This document shows positions 1 to 9,101 of a stretch of DNA of 64,000 bases, one piece after another. Positions within the stretch are counted from its first letter, which is position 1. Each line of letters begins with the position of its first letter. The notes under the pieces are model-generated. The model had not been told where the DNA came from and searched no databases. It was given only the letters and a program-made list of their open reading frames with translations. Source of the DNA: an uncultured Myxococcaceae bacterium (GTDB lineage Bacteria > Myxococcota_A > Polyangia > Polyangiales > Ga0077539); NCBI GenBank assembly GCA_945952225.1, contig CAMFHP010000017.1, positions 31,972-95,971 of the forward strand, read 5' to 3'. The translations under genes were made by a program, and so were the position numbers.

Positions 1-322
1 CGTCGAGGCCGCCCTCGGTGGTGCGCTCCTCGCGACGCTCGGGCACCAGGGTGACGTGCTGCGGGAGCACCTCGAGCGCGAGGGCGACGGTCGACTCGGC
101 CGAGGCCATTTCGAGGTTCAGCAGTCCGCGCACGGTCTCGCGGAGCACGCGCACGTCGCGGGGCTGGATGTGCCGCTGGTCTTCGCGGAGGTGCACGGTG
201 ATGCCGTCGGCGCCCGCGCGCTCTGCGGCGAACGCGGCCTCGACGGGGTCGGGGTATCGGGTGCCGCGCGCCTGCCGGAGCGTGGCGACGTGGTCGACGT
301 TGACGTGGAGTGCGACGCGCAT
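1..322 (-). CDS. pdxJ: Pyridoxine 5'-phosphate synthase PdxJ (partial, 3' end outside window)
   Basis: PdxJ condenses 1-deoxyxylulose 5-phosphate with 3-amino-2-oxopropyl phosphate to make pyridoxine 5'-phosphate, the last ring-forming step of DXP-dependent vitamin B6 synthesis in the cytosol. The visible 107 N-terminal codons carry the family's opening strand and motif ([15 protein letters not shown]), then [23 protein letters not shown] and LNLEMA, all typical of the TIM barrel. The ATG at 322 puts the conserved opening at the very N-terminus. An in-frame ATG at 346 overlaps the upstream stop codon as ATGA and would add eight residues, so translational coupling is possible. The C-terminal half lies beyond the window edge. 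SerC, another enzyme of this B6 route, is encoded at 23.5 kb but is not linked. Confidence 0.93.
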   Translation of the reverse strand, partial: MRVALHVNVDHVATLRQARGTRYPDPVEAAFAAERAGADGITVHLREDQRHIQPRDVRVLRETVRGLLNLEMASAESTVALALEVLPQHVTLVPERREERTTEGGLD

Positions 323-342
323 GGGAGGTGCTCCGGGGGCGC

Positions 343-1482
343 TCATCCGCGGAGCATCGCGCGGGCGATCACCAGCCGTTGGATCTCGCTCGTGCCCTCG
401 TAGATCATCGTCACGCGCGAGTCGCGCATGTGGCGCTCGGCGGGAAACTCCCGCGTGTACCCGTAGCCGCCGTGCACCTGCACCGCGCGGTTGGTCACGC
501 GCCACGCGGCCTCCGAGGCGAACATCTTCGCCATCGCGGCCTCCGTCGAGAAGGGCCGCTGCTCGTCCTTCAGGCCCGCCGCGCGCAGCACGAGGAGGCG
601 CGCGCCATCGAGCTCCGTGCGGCTGTCAGCGAGCATCCACTGCACGGCCTGAAAGTTCCCGATCGCCTGGCCGAACTGCTTGCGGTCCTTCGCGTAGGTG
701 ACGGCCTCGTCGAGCGCCGCCGTCGCGATGCCCACGGCCTGCGCGCCGATGCCGATGCGCCCGCCGTCGAGCGCCATCATCGCGACCTTGAAGCCTCCGC
801 CCTCGACGCCGAGGAGCGCGTCGTGGCCCACGGTGACCTCGTCGAACTCCAGCGGCACCGTCGTCGATCCGCGGATGCCCATCTTGTCTTCGTGGCGCCC
901 CACGCGGAGCCCCGGCGTGCCGTTCTCAACGAGGAAGCACGAGATGCCCGCGGTGCCCGGTCCCCCGGTGCGCGCCCACACGACGAAGACGCCGGCGATG
1001 TCGCCCGACGTGATCCACTGCTTCGCGCCGCGGATCACCCAGCGGTCGCCGTGGCGCGTGGCCGTGGTGCGCATCGCGCCGGGGTCGCTGCCGGCCTCGG
1101 GCTCGCTCAGCGCGAACGATCCCGCGAGGTACTCGCCCGACGTGAGCCGCGGCACGTAGCGCTCGCGCTGGGCGGGCGTGCCGAAGCTCGTGATCACCTC
1201 GCCCACCATGTTGGTCACCGCCATCGTGACCGCGGTGGCCGCGCAGCCCCGCGCGATCTCGCTCATCGCCAGCGCATAGGCCGTCGCGCCCGCCTCGGCG
1301 CCGCCGAGCGCCGCGGGAACGTTCACCCCCATGAGCCCCATGGAGGCCATCTCGCGCAGCACGTCGGGGTCGATGCGCCCCTCGCGTTCGAAGGCGGCGG
1401 CGCGCTTCGCGAGCACGCGGTCTGCGTAGGCGCGCGCGGTGTCGCGCACCATGGTCTGCGTTTCGGTGAGGGAGAGGTCCAT
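343..1482 (-). CDS. Acyl-CoA dehydrogenase, short/branched-chain type
   Basis: FAD-dependent acyl-CoA dehydrogenase that oxidises an acyl-CoA to its trans-2-enoyl-CoA and passes electrons to ETF. The 379 residues match the usual length. The order is a helical N-terminal domain (about 5-115), a middle beta domain with [15 protein letters not shown] and the WITSG region (about 120-215), and a C-terminal helical domain containing the [18 protein letters not shown] block. The catalytic base is predicted as Glu362 in YEGTSEIQ, the placement seen in short-chain and branched-chain members. The start at 1482 has GGAG about 9 nt upstream and avoids overlapping the next gene. The substrate cannot be read from sequence. 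Its stop codon lies inside a possible ATGA start for pdxJ, so the two are probably cotranscribed. Confidence 0.92.
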   Translation of the reverse strand: MDLSLTETQTMVRDTARAYADRVLAKRAAAFEREGRIDPDVLREMASMGLMGVNVPAALGGAEAGATAYALAMSEIARGCAATAVTMAVTNMVGEVITSFGTPAQRERYVPRLTSGEYLAGSFALSEPEAGSDPGAMRTTATRHGDRWVIRGAKQWITSGDIAGVFVVWARTGGPGTAGISCFLVENGTPGLRVGRHEDKMGIRGSTTVPLEFDEVTVGHDALLGVEGGGFKVAMMALDGGRIGIGAQAVGIATAALDEAVTYAKDRKQFGQAIGNFQAVQWMLADSRTELDGARLLVLRAAGLKDEQRPFSTEAAMAKMFASEAAWRVTNRAVQVHGGYGYTREFPAERHMRDSRVTMIYEGTSEIQRLVIARAMLRG

Positions 1483-1529
1483 GCGAAGGCTCCGGCGCGC
1501 GGGAGGTGAGGCGCGGAATGAATGACGGT

Positions 1530-2294
1530 TCAGTGCAGGTCGAAGGTCGCGCGGGCGTACCACGATCCCGGTGAGGGGACGCGCCAGGTGCGAACCTCAC
1601 GCAGCACGCACTCGACGATGGGCTCCGAGGCCGCGTCGGGGTAGGCCGCACCGACGGCGGCGACGGTGCTCGTGGGCGTGGTCGCGGGCGCGGCGTAGAG
1701 GGTGAACGACAGCGGCGCGGTGCTCCCGGCCCTGCATGCGGTGAGGGCGGCGCGGCGCTGCGTGAGCAGGGTGTTGAGCCGCGCGGGTTGCCACGCGGTC
1801 GCGGCGCGCGCGTCGGGTCCGCCGTCGAGCTCGATGCCCCAGGTGACCTCGGCCTCGCCGCCGCAGGGGCGCCCGAAATCCACGTGGGCGAGCGCCTCCT
1901 GCATGCAGTGCTCGGTCTCGCGATCGCCCATCGTCGACGACTGCGGCACGACCCACAGCACGCGTCCGTCACCGCCGACGCGGAGCTTGAAGCCCACCCG
2001 TCCCGCGAGCACCGGCACGGTCTCAAGCCGTCGCGTGAAGCACCCCGTGAGCGTCGGTTCGGCGGCGCGCAACGCGGCGCGCACGCGGCCCTGCGGAAGC
2101 GTGCCGAGCATCCCCTCGATGGACATGCCGCCGTGCTGCGCGGGGCACTCGGGGTCCGTCGCGGGCGCTTCCGCGTGCTGCGTCTGCGCGATGGGCGCGG
2201 GCGTCGGCGCGGCGGGCGGGGTCACGGTCGGCGGAGGTGCAGCGCTGCTGCACGCCACCACGCCGAGGATCACGAGGCCAGTCGGGGCACGCAT
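1530..2294 (-). CDS. AgmX/PglI-like C-terminal domain lipoprotein
   Basis: A 254-residue predicted lipoprotein. A short signal peptide ends at a lipobox with Cys15 (GVVAC), followed by a Pro/Ala/Thr-rich linker to about residue 45. The segment from about 55 contains the pattern found in AgmX/PglI-type domains of myxobacteria: a helix with LRAAEPTLTGCF, a strand with VGFKLRVGGDGRVLWV, and a second Cys before HVDFGRP. A second, weaker copy of the same layout follows (ALTACR ... SFTLYA ... VECVLREVRTWRVP), so the protein may carry two such modules. In the family these modules are linked to envelope and gliding-associated proteins, but a function here is not established. It lies 47 nt upstream of the acyl-CoA dehydrogenase. 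Confidence 0.75.
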   Translation of the reverse strand: MRAPTGLVILGVVACSSAAPPPTVTPPAAPTPAPIAQTQHAEAPATDPECPAQHGGMSIEGMLGTLPQGRVRAALRAAEPTLTGCFTRRLETVPVLAGRVGFKLRVGGDGRVLWVVPQSSTMGDRETEHCMQEALAHVDFGRPCGGEAEVTWGIELDGGPDARAATAWQPARLNTLLTQRRAALTACRAGSTAPLSFTLYAAPATTPTSTVAAVGAAYPDAASEPIVECVLREVRTWRVPSPGSWYARATFDLH

Positions 2295-2321
2295 CGGGGG
2301 CGCGGAGTCTGCCAGAGTTCG

Positions 2322-3074
2322 TCACTCCGCGACCACTCCGTTTGCGCCGCGGCGATCGACCGTCGCCACCGCCGCGGACCATGGTGCATCGGACGCTTCG
2401 AAGCACGCGCCCGAAGGGCTCACGATGCGCGACCTCCCCTGCCCCGGCACCGCGGGCACACCGACGCCCCAGTTCGCGTTCACCACGGTGAGTTCGAAGC
2501 GTGTGGCGAGCCCTTCGAGGAGCGGCGCGCGCGCGTCGTCATCGCCCTCGTCGACCCACGCCGACGGGTACAGAAGCACGTCCGAACGCTGGAGCGAGGC
2601 CGACGCGTCGTCGGCGACGAAGTGCACGTCGAAGCAGATGCACGCGGTGAACGTGAGCCCGCGGTGTTCGACGACCTCGAAGCAGTGGCGCCCTTCGCTC
2701 GCCCATCGCTCGGGGTACCAGGGATGTCGCTTCTGCCACCGCGCGACGCGCGCGCCGTCGGGGCCGAAGAGGCACAGCGTGTTGAAGCGCAGTGGGCCTT
2801 CGCGTTCGACGACGGGGCCCGCGAGCGAGAGACCATGCGTGCGGGCGAGCGCGCCGAGCGCCGCGGCCGTGGGGCCGTCGAGCGGTTCGGCGAAGCGCGA
2901 GAGGTCGAAGTCGCCGCGCGGAGAGACGTAGCCCGTGAGCGCGCACTCGGGGAGGAGCACGAGGTCGGCGCGTGCGCGGAACGTCGCGAGGGCGACGTCG
3001 AGGTCGCGAAGCACCGCGTCGGGGCGGCCGAAGCGATGGGGAATTTCGAGCGCGGCGATACGGAGTGGGGCCAT
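2322..3074 (-). CDS. Carbon-nitrogen hydrolase (nitrilase superfamily)
   Basis: A 250-residue member of the nitrilase/omega-amidase superfamily, which cleaves C-N bonds in amides or nitriles. The Glu-Lys-Cys triad is visible: Glu43 (LLPECALTGY), Lys115 (WQKRHPWYPE, with the supporting Glu122) and Cys147 (ACICFDVHF). The length fits a single catalytic domain with no synthetase fusion. The ATG at 3074 is the first Met before the opening strand LRIAALEIP. The substrate is unknown; an omega-amidase-like or general amidase role is possible. It is transcribed away from the MacAB operon, with 141 nt between the two start codons. Confidence 0.88.
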   Translation of the reverse strand: MAPLRIAALEIPHRFGRPDAVLRDLDVALATFRARADLVLLPECALTGYVSPRGDFDLSRFAEPLDGPTAAALGALARTHGLSLAGPVVEREGPLRFNTLCLFGPDGARVARWQKRHPWYPERWASEGRHCFEVVEHRGLTFTACICFDVHFVADDASASLQRSDVLLYPSAWVDEGDDDARAPLLEGLATRFELTVVNANWGVGVPAVPGQGRSRIVSPSGACFEASDAPWSAAVATVDRRGANGVVAE

Positions 3075-3215
3075 CGGTGCATCGCAACGGTGCGCGCGTC
3101 GGCGAGCCTCGCGCAACCGTGTGTCACGGCGTCGATGCGGGAAGGAATCCCTGATGCCGCGCGCTGCAAATTGGCGTATGAGCGCCGCGACCCTCGCACC
3201 CGCAGGAACGGCACG

Positions 3216-4553
3216 ATGACGGTTTCCGCCTCGCAGGATCCCTTCGCAGACCTCGGCAAACGGCGATCGCGCCCGTGGGGCGTGGTGGTGTTGCTCCTCG
3301 TGCTCGCGCTCGTCGGCGGCTACGTCGTGTGGCGCAAGCGGCAGCCGCCGAAGGCCGTGCAGTACGTGACCCTCGAAGCGACGCTCGGCGACGTGCAGGA
3401 GACCGTCGAGACCACGGGCACCGTGCAGCCCATCGTGCAGGTGCAGGTGGGCAGTCAGGTGAGCGGGCGCATCGCGCGCGTCTTCGTCGACTTCAACGCC
3501 TCGGTGCGTGCGGGGCAGGTGCTCGCAGAGATCGATCCGACGCCGTTTCGCGCCTCGGTGGCGCAGGCCCGCGCGCAGGTGATGTCGGCGGCGGCGCAGC
3601 TCCAGCGGGCGCGTGCGAACGAGGCCCTCGCGCTCACGAACCTCCGTCGCGCGGAAGACCTTCGCGCCCACAACCTCAACGCGCAGAGCGACGTCGACAC
3701 GGCGCGCGGTCAGGCGTCGGTCTCGCACGCCGATGTGGCCGTCGCGTCCGCCGAGGTGGCCCGCGCCCGCGCGTCGCTCCAGAGCGCAGAGACCAACCTC
3801 GGGTACACGCGCATCGTGTCGCCCATCGACGGCGTGGTGATCCAGCGCTCGATCGACGAGGGGCAGACCGTGGCGGCGAGCTTTCAGGCGCCGGTGCTCT
3901 TTCTCATCGCGGGCGACCTCACGCGCATGCGGATCATGGCGAACATCGACGAGGCCGACATCGCGAAGCTCCGCGAGCACCTCGTGGCCGAGGCCCGCGT
4001 CGATGCCTTTCCCGGTGAGACCTTTCGCGGCGAGGTGAGCGAGGTGCGCTTCGGCTCGACCACCACGTCGGGTGTGGTCACGTACCCCGCGGTGATCACC
4101 GTCGAGAACCCGGCGCTGAAGCTCCGCCCCGGCATGACCGCGACGATCACCGTCACGTCGAACCGCCACAGCAACGTGCTCCGCGTGCCCAACGCCGCGC
4201 TCCGCTACGAGCCCGGCGCCTTCTCCGACGCCGCCGACGCAGGGGTGGGAGCGCAGCGTGCCCCGCGCGCGCGACGCGACCGCGATCACGACGAGGGAGA
4301 CGGCGGTGCGCCGCACGTGCGACGCGGCACGATCTACGTGCTCCGCAACGGGTCTCCCGAGCGTGTGCGTGTGCGCATCGGCCTCGTCGACGAGTCGCTC
4401 ACCGAGGTGTCGGCGGAGGGCCTCTCCGAACACGCGCAGGTCATCGTCGACGAGATCGCGCCCACCGCGAGCGAGCGCGCGCCGGGCGCTGCGTTCGGTG
4501 GAGCGCCGCAGCGTGGTGGAAGCCGCGGCGGCGGTGGCGGCAGGACGCGGTGA
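3216..4553 (+). CDS. MacA-type periplasmic adaptor subunit of tripartite efflux/secretion system
   Basis: Membrane-fusion protein that links an inner-membrane MacB-type ABC transporter to an outer-membrane channel. The 445-residue protein has one N-terminal transmembrane helix (about 21-38), then a biotinyl-lipoyl half (VQVGSQVSGRIARVFVDFNASVRAGQVLAEID), a long alpha-hairpin rich in Ala/Arg (about 115-190), the second lipoyl half (YTRIVSPIDGVVIQRSIDEGQTV) and a beta-barrel domain. Residues about 332-373 form an unusual Arg/Asp-rich insertion before the last beta domain. The start has AGGA eight nt upstream. It is the first gene of a three-gene operon; the next gene begins 4 nt after its stop. 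No TolC-like channel is encoded in the window. Cargo is unknown. Confidence 0.92.
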   Translation: MTVSASQDPFADLGKRRSRPWGVVVLLLVLALVGGYVVWRKRQPPKAVQYVTLEATLGDVQETVETTGTVQPIVQVQVGSQVSGRIARVFVDFNASVRAGQVLAEIDPTPFRASVAQARAQVMSAAAQLQRARANEALALTNLRRAEDLRAHNLNAQSDVDTARGQASVSHADVAVASAEVARARASLQSAETNLGYTRIVSPIDGVVIQRSIDEGQTVAASFQAPVLFLIAGDLTRMRIMANIDEADIAKLREHLVAEARVDAFPGETFRGEVSEVRFGSTTTSGVVTYPAVITVENPALKLRPGMTATITVTSNRHSNVLRVPNAALRYEPGAFSDAADAGVGAQRAPRARRDRDHDEGDGGAPHVRRGTIYVLRNGSPERVRVRIGLVDESLTEVSAEGLSEHAQVIVDEIAPTASERAPGAAFGGAPQRGGSRGGGGGRTR

Positions 4554-4557
4554 CGCC

Positions 4558-5289
4558 ATGCAGGGGCCCGTCATCGAGATGCGCGGCATCGAGAAGAGCT
4601 ACCTCGCGGGCGACGTGGTGTTCCGCGCGCTCAAGGGCGTGTCGCTCACCATCGCGCAGGGCGAGTTCGTCGCGATCGGCGGGCCCTCGGGCAGCGGCAA
4701 GAGCACGCTGATGAACGTCATCGGGTGCCTCGACCGGCCGCAGTCGGGCACCTACCTCCTCGCGGGCCACGACGTGTCGAACCTCGACGCCGACGCCCGC
4801 GCCTTCGTGCGCAATCGACTGCTGGGATTTGTGTTCCAGGGCTTCAACCTCCTCGCGCGCACGTCGGCGCTGGAGAACGTCGAGCTCCCCCTGGCCTACC
4901 GCGGCGTGGCCTCGAAGGAGCGGCGTGCGCGCGCCGCGCGGGCCCTCCAGCTCGTGGGCCTCGGCACGAAGCTCGAGAACACCCCGAACCAGCTCTCGGG
5001 TGGTCAGCAGCAGCGCGTCGCCATCGCGCGCGCCCTCGTCACCGAGCCCCGCGTGCTCCTCGCCGACGAGCCCACGGGCAACCTCGACACGGCCACCACC
5101 GAAGAGATCCTCGCGCTCATGCAGGGGCTCCACCGCGAGCACGGGCTCACCATCGTGATGGTCACCCACGAGCCCGACGTGGCCGCGTGCGCGGGCCGTC
5201 AGATCACCGTGCGCGATGGGCTCATCGCCGCCGACGTGGCCATCGCGCAGCCGCGCCGCGCCAACGTCGACCCGCCCGGAGGCCACTGA
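4558..5289 (+). CDS. MacB-type ABC transporter ATP-binding protein
   Basis: ATPase subunit of a type VII (mechanotransmission) ABC transporter. The 243-residue protein has Walker [10 protein letters not shown] (42-50), a Q-loop (FQGFNLL), the signature LSGGQQQR, Walker [12 protein letters not shown] and the H-loop MVTHEPD. The ATP-binding and permease parts are separate proteins here, unlike the fused MacB of E. coli, which is common in other phyla. The start lies 4 nt after the adaptor stop codon and its stop is 2 nt before the permease start, so the three proteins are certainly cotranslated from one mRNA. Confidence 0.95.
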   Translation: MQGPVIEMRGIEKSYLAGDVVFRALKGVSLTIAQGEFVAIGGPSGSGKSTLMNVIGCLDRPQSGTYLLAGHDVSNLDADARAFVRNRLLGFVFQGFNLLARTSALENVELPLAYRGVASKERRARAARALQLVGLGTKLENTPNQLSGGQQQRVAIARALVTEPRVLLADEPTGNLDTATTEEILALMQGLHREHGLTIVMVTHEPDVAACAGRQITVRDGLIAADVAIAQPRRANVDPPGGH

Positions 5290-5291
5290 CC

Positions 5292-6512
5292 ATGTGGTGG
5301 ATGGCCCTGCGCCTCGCGCTGCTCTCGCTCTCGCGCAACAAGCTCCGCGCGTCGCTCACGATGCTCGGCATCCTCATCGGCGTGGCCGCCGTGGTCGCGA
5401 TGACGGCCATCGGCGAGGGCGCCAAGGAGAGCATCGAGAAGCAGATGACCGCGGTGGGCGTGAACCTCATCTGGGTGTGGCCCGGCGCGAGCGCCTCGTC
5501 GGGCGTGCGTGGCGATGCGAACCGTACGGCGGCGGTCACCGAAGACGACGCCCGCGCCATCGGACGCGAGATCACCTCGGTGCTCGCGGTGGCGCCGACG
5601 CTCGGCGTGAGCGCGCAGGTGGTCTACGGCGCGCGCAACGCGGCCACGCGCATCACGGGCACCACGCTCGACTACCTCACGGCGCGTGACTGGTCGGTGT
5701 CGCGCGGGCGCTCGTTCACCGAGGCCGACCTGCGCATGGCCGCGAAGGTGTGCCTGATCGGTGAGACCGTGCGCGCGAGCCTCTTCGGCCGCGCAGACCC
5801 CGTGGGCGAGACCGTGCGCATCGGCAAGCTCCCGTGTCAGGTCGTGGGCGTGCTCGCGCCCAAGGGCCAGGGGAGCTTCGGGCAGGACTACGACGACACC
5901 GTGCTCATGCCGATCACCTCGGTGCGCGCGCGGCTCCGTGGATCGTCGGGGCGCGAGGTCGACCAGATCATGGTGAGCGTGCGCACGCCCGCGCAGGTGC
6001 GTCGCGCGCAGGCCCAGCTCACGTCGCTCATGCGCCAGCGCCACCGCCTGCAGGACTCCGAGGAGAACGATTTCTCCGTGCGCAACCTGCAGGAGATGAT
6101 GGAGACCTTCGAACGCACGCGCTCGACCCTCTCGACGCTGCTGCTCTCCATCGCGGCCATCGCGCTCCTCGTGGGCGGCATCGGGGTGATGAACATCATG
6201 CTCGTGTCGGTCACCGAGCGGACCCGCGAGATCGGCATCCGCCTCGCGGTGGGGGCGCGGTCGGGCGACATCCTCGCGCAGTTTCTCGTCGAGGCCGTGA
6301 CCCTCTCGGCCTTCGGCGGCGTCGCGGGCCTCGCGCTCGGCGTCGGTGCCGGCGCCGCACTGGGCAAGGCCATGGACTGGAACGTCACCTTTCAACCCCT
6401 CGCGGCCCTCGTCGCGCTGGGCACGTCGAGCGGCATCGGCGTGGTGTTCGGGTTCTTTCCCGCGCGTCGCGCTGCCTCCCTCGATCCGATCACCGCGCTC
6501 CGCCACGAGTAG
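5292..6512 (+). CDS. MacB-type ABC transporter permease (FtsX family)
   Basis: Inner-membrane permease of the MacAB system, 406 residues. An N-terminal helix (about 20-42, TMLGILIGVAAVVAMTAIGEG) is followed by a large periplasmic domain of the MacB_PCD type (about 45-270). Three C-terminal helices follow in the FtsX fold, with the family block GGIGVMNIMLVSVTERTREI and the terminal RRAASLDPITALRHE. The family transmits ATP-driven conformational change to the periplasm rather than moving substrate across the inner membrane. The operon appears to end here: the next gene starts 132 nt later and has its own ribosome-binding site. Confidence 0.94.
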   Translation: MWWMALRLALLSLSRNKLRASLTMLGILIGVAAVVAMTAIGEGAKESIEKQMTAVGVNLIWVWPGASASSGVRGDANRTAAVTEDDARAIGREITSVLAVAPTLGVSAQVVYGARNAATRITGTTLDYLTARDWSVSRGRSFTEADLRMAAKVCLIGETVRASLFGRADPVGETVRIGKLPCQVVGVLAPKGQGSFGQDYDDTVLMPITSVRARLRGSSGREVDQIMVSVRTPAQVRRAQAQLTSLMRQRHRLQDSEENDFSVRNLQEMMETFERTRSTLSTLLLSIAAIALLVGGIGVMNIMLVSVTERTREIGIRLAVGARSGDILAQFLVEAVTLSAFGGVAGLALGVGAGAALGKAMDWNVTFQPLAALVALGTSSGIGVVFGFFPARRAASLDPITALRHE

Positions 6513-6644
6513 TGCGATGTTCACCCGATGGCGTCGATTCTTCACCCTTCCCATGAGGGTTGACGGGCGGCGCCTCCAACCCTCTCCTCCGCGGCCCACG
6601 ATGCGCCGCAACCGATGGATTGCATTGGAGTTCAAGGTCATCCC

Positions 6645-9098
6645 ATGACGACGCCTCCCGCCTCTCGCACGACCCCGGGCTCCGTGGTCGTCTCCAGCCT
6701 CGCCGCGGTCTCGCTGGGCATGGTCGCGGCCCTCACGGCACTTCGCGCGTGGGACGTCGAGCGCGGCGCCCGTGGCCTCGCCTCCGAGCTCGGCACCGTC
6801 GAACTCGCGGCCCGCGCGGGTCGTCTCGCGCGCACGCCGGGCTGGGAAGACGACGCGCTCGTCGGGGCCATCGAAGCGGCCGTCGCGCCCATGCGCGTGA
6901 ACCAGAAGACCTCGCCCACCGTCGTCGACGCCCTCGCCGCTGCCACCGCCGCGGCCGCGCGCGTTCGCAGCGTCGCGGCCCACGACGCGCCCATCCGCGA
7001 CTTCGCGGTGAGCACCGACGGCGCGCGCTTCGCGACGGCCTCCGACGACCGCACGGCGAAGGTGTGGTCCGTGCCGTCACCCGGTGCTCCCCTCGCCACG
7101 CTCGAAGGCGCGCGTGACGCGGTGGTCGGCGTCGCGTTCTCGCCCGACGGACGCCGCGTCGCCACGGCCTCGGCGGATCACCTCGCGCGCATCTACGAGC
7201 TCGACCCCGCGCAGCCCCGCGGCGCCCGCCTGGTGCACACGCTCGAAGGTCACGGGGATGGACTCACCGCGGTGGCGTTCTCGCGCGACGGACAGACCGT
7301 GGTGACCTCGGGCCGCGACCGCGTCGCCAAGGCCTGGAACGCCTCGACGGGCGCGCTCCTCGCGGACCTCGCGTCGCCCATGGGCTGGGTGCTCGTGTCG
7401 CGCGTCTCGCCCGATGGAACGCGCATCGCGACGGCGGGCGGCGACGGCGTTCCGCGGCTCTTTCAGACGACGAACATGGTCGAAGTGACGCCGCGCGAGG
7501 CCCACGGCGGCGGCGTGCTCGACCTCGCGTTCTCCGACGACGGGACGCGCTTCGCGACGGCGAGCGCCGACCGCACGGCCCGCGTGTGGTCGACGGCGGG
7601 TGACGTGCCGATGGTGTCCCTCGTCGGCCACGGCGCACCGGTGCAATCCGTGGAGTTCTCGCGCGACGGATCGCACCTCGTGACCGCGAGCGAAGACCAC
7701 ACCGCGCGGGTGTGGGAGCTGCCTTCGGGGCGGCTGCTCACGGTGGTGCACGGCCACGGCGATGCGGTGCTCCGCGCGCGCTTCTCGCCCGACGGTCGGC
7801 GTGTGGTGACCGCCGGTGCCGACGGTGTGGCGGTCGTGGCGAGCGTCGAGGGTGTTCCGCTCGAACGGCTCACGGGCCACGCGGGCGCGCTCGTCGATGC
7901 GCGCTTCGTCGATGACCGCACGGTGGCCACGGCAGGACGCGACGGGCGCGTGCGTCTCTGGCACCTCGACGACGGCGGCGCGGAGTCGGTGGTGCACGTC
8001 GCCGACGCGGCCATCACGCGGCTCGCGGTGTCGGCCGACAGCGCGCGCTTCGCGGCGGGCACGAACCAGGGCGCGGTGCGCGTGTGGGGACTCGATGCGA
8101 ACCCCGCGGAGCGCGCGCGTCTCGATGGACACGAAGGGCCCATCGCGTCGCTCGTGTTCGGTGCGCAGGGCGCCACGCTGTACTCCACGGCCCACGACGC
8201 GCAGGCCCGCGTGTGGCGCGACGGGAGCGCGCCCGCGCGGTCGCTCGATGGGCGCGGTGGTGCCGTCGATGCGCTCGCGGTGACCGACGACGGACGGTGG
8301 ATCGCGACGGGCAGCGCCGATGGCAGCACGCGACTCTGGAGCGCGGACAACGGCACCCTCACCGCAACGCTCGCGGGCGATGGAACGCCGGTGCGCGCCC
8401 TCGCCTTCTCGCCCGATGGATCACTCCTGCTCGCGGGCTCGGAGCACGGCGCGGTGACCGTGTGGGATGCGCATACGCACGCGAGGCTCCGCGCGCTCGA
8501 GTCTCCGCACACCGCGGCCGTCACGCTGCTCGTGTTCGACCCCGACAACCGCCGGGCGTGGACGGGCTCCACCGACGGACGCGCGCGCTTCTGGGACGTG
8601 CGCATCGGACGCGCGCTCGCGACGCTCGGCGAGGCCCACCACGACGGACACCGCGGCCCCCTCACGGCGCTGCGCACCTCGGCGGACGGAACGCGTGTGC
8701 TCACGGCCTCCGTCGACGGCACCGCGAAGCTCTGGAACACCACCAGCGCGCGCCTCATCGCCACGATGCGGGCCCACGTGGGCGCCGTGCGCGACGCGGC
8801 CCTCACCGCGGACACCACGCGCGTGGTCACCGTCGGCGAAGACGGCACCGCGCGGCTCTTTCACGCGCACTCGGGCGATGTGATGGCGACCTTCACGGGC
8901 TTCGTCGGCGCGCCGACCGCGCTGGCCGTTACCGCCGACGGAATGCGCGCGCTCGCGGGCGATCCCGCGGGCAACGTGCGCGTGCTGCCGATCCATCCCA
9001 CGCGGATGCTCGTGCGGGCGTGTGCGCGCGTCGATCGCAGCGTGCTCAGCCCCGAGGCGCGTGCCCAGTGCGCGCACCCCGACCTCTCGATGCGCTGA
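6645..9098 (+). CDS. Membrane-anchored WD40-repeat protein
   Basis: An 817-residue protein with one transmembrane helix near the N-terminus (about 13-35), a helical linker (about 36-100) and sixteen consecutive WD40-type repeats to about residue 790. Each repeat is 35-42 residues, with typical endings such as DRTAKVW, DHTARVW and DGTAKLW. Sixteen repeats would build two beta-propellers. The C-terminus, LVRACARVDRSVLSPEARAQC, resembles the tail found after WD40 arrays in bacterial signalling ATPases and kinases, but no kinase or NTPase domain is present. Topology suggests the propellers are periplasmic if the anchor is N-in. The start at 6645 has AAGG about 7 nt upstream; an in-frame ATG at 6615 is less likely. 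The partner is unknown. Confidence 0.9.
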   Translation: MTTPPASRTTPGSVVVSSLAAVSLGMVAALTALRAWDVERGARGLASELGTVELAARAGRLARTPGWEDDALVGAIEAAVAPMRVNQKTSPTVVDALAAATAAAARVRSVAAHDAPIRDFAVSTDGARFATASDDRTAKVWSVPSPGAPLATLEGARDAVVGVAFSPDGRRVATASADHLARIYELDPAQPRGARLVHTLEGHGDGLTAVAFSRDGQTVVTSGRDRVAKAWNASTGALLADLASPMGWVLVSRVSPDGTRIATAGGDGVPRLFQTTNMVEVTPREAHGGGVLDLAFSDDGTRFATASADRTARVWSTAGDVPMVSLVGHGAPVQSVEFSRDGSHLVTASEDHTARVWELPSGRLLTVVHGHGDAVLRARFSPDGRRVVTAGADGVAVVASVEGVPLERLTGHAGALVDARFVDDRTVATAGRDGRVRLWHLDDGGAESVVHVADAAITRLAVSADSARFAAGTNQGAVRVWGLDANPAERARLDGHEGPIASLVFGAQGATLYSTAHDAQARVWRDGSAPARSLDGRGGAVDALAVTDDGRWIATGSADGSTRLWSADNGTLTATLAGDGTPVRALAFSPDGSLLLAGSEHGAVTVWDAHTHARLRALESPHTAAVTLLVFDPDNRRAWTGSTDGRARFWDVRIGRALATLGEAHHDGHRGPLTALRTSADGTRVLTASVDGTAKLWNTTSARLIATMRAHVGAVRDAALTADTTRVVTVGEDGTARLFHAHSGDVMATFTGFVGAPTALAVTADGMRALAGDPAGNVRVLPIHPTRMLVRACARVDRSVLSPEARAQCAHPDLSMR

Positions 9099-9101
9099 CC
9101 G

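Noticed and set aside
4558..6512. A split (frameshifted) MacB pseudogene
   Set aside because: The ATPase and permease each have complete motifs, separate starts and normal lengths; the two-protein form is common outside gammaproteobacteria.
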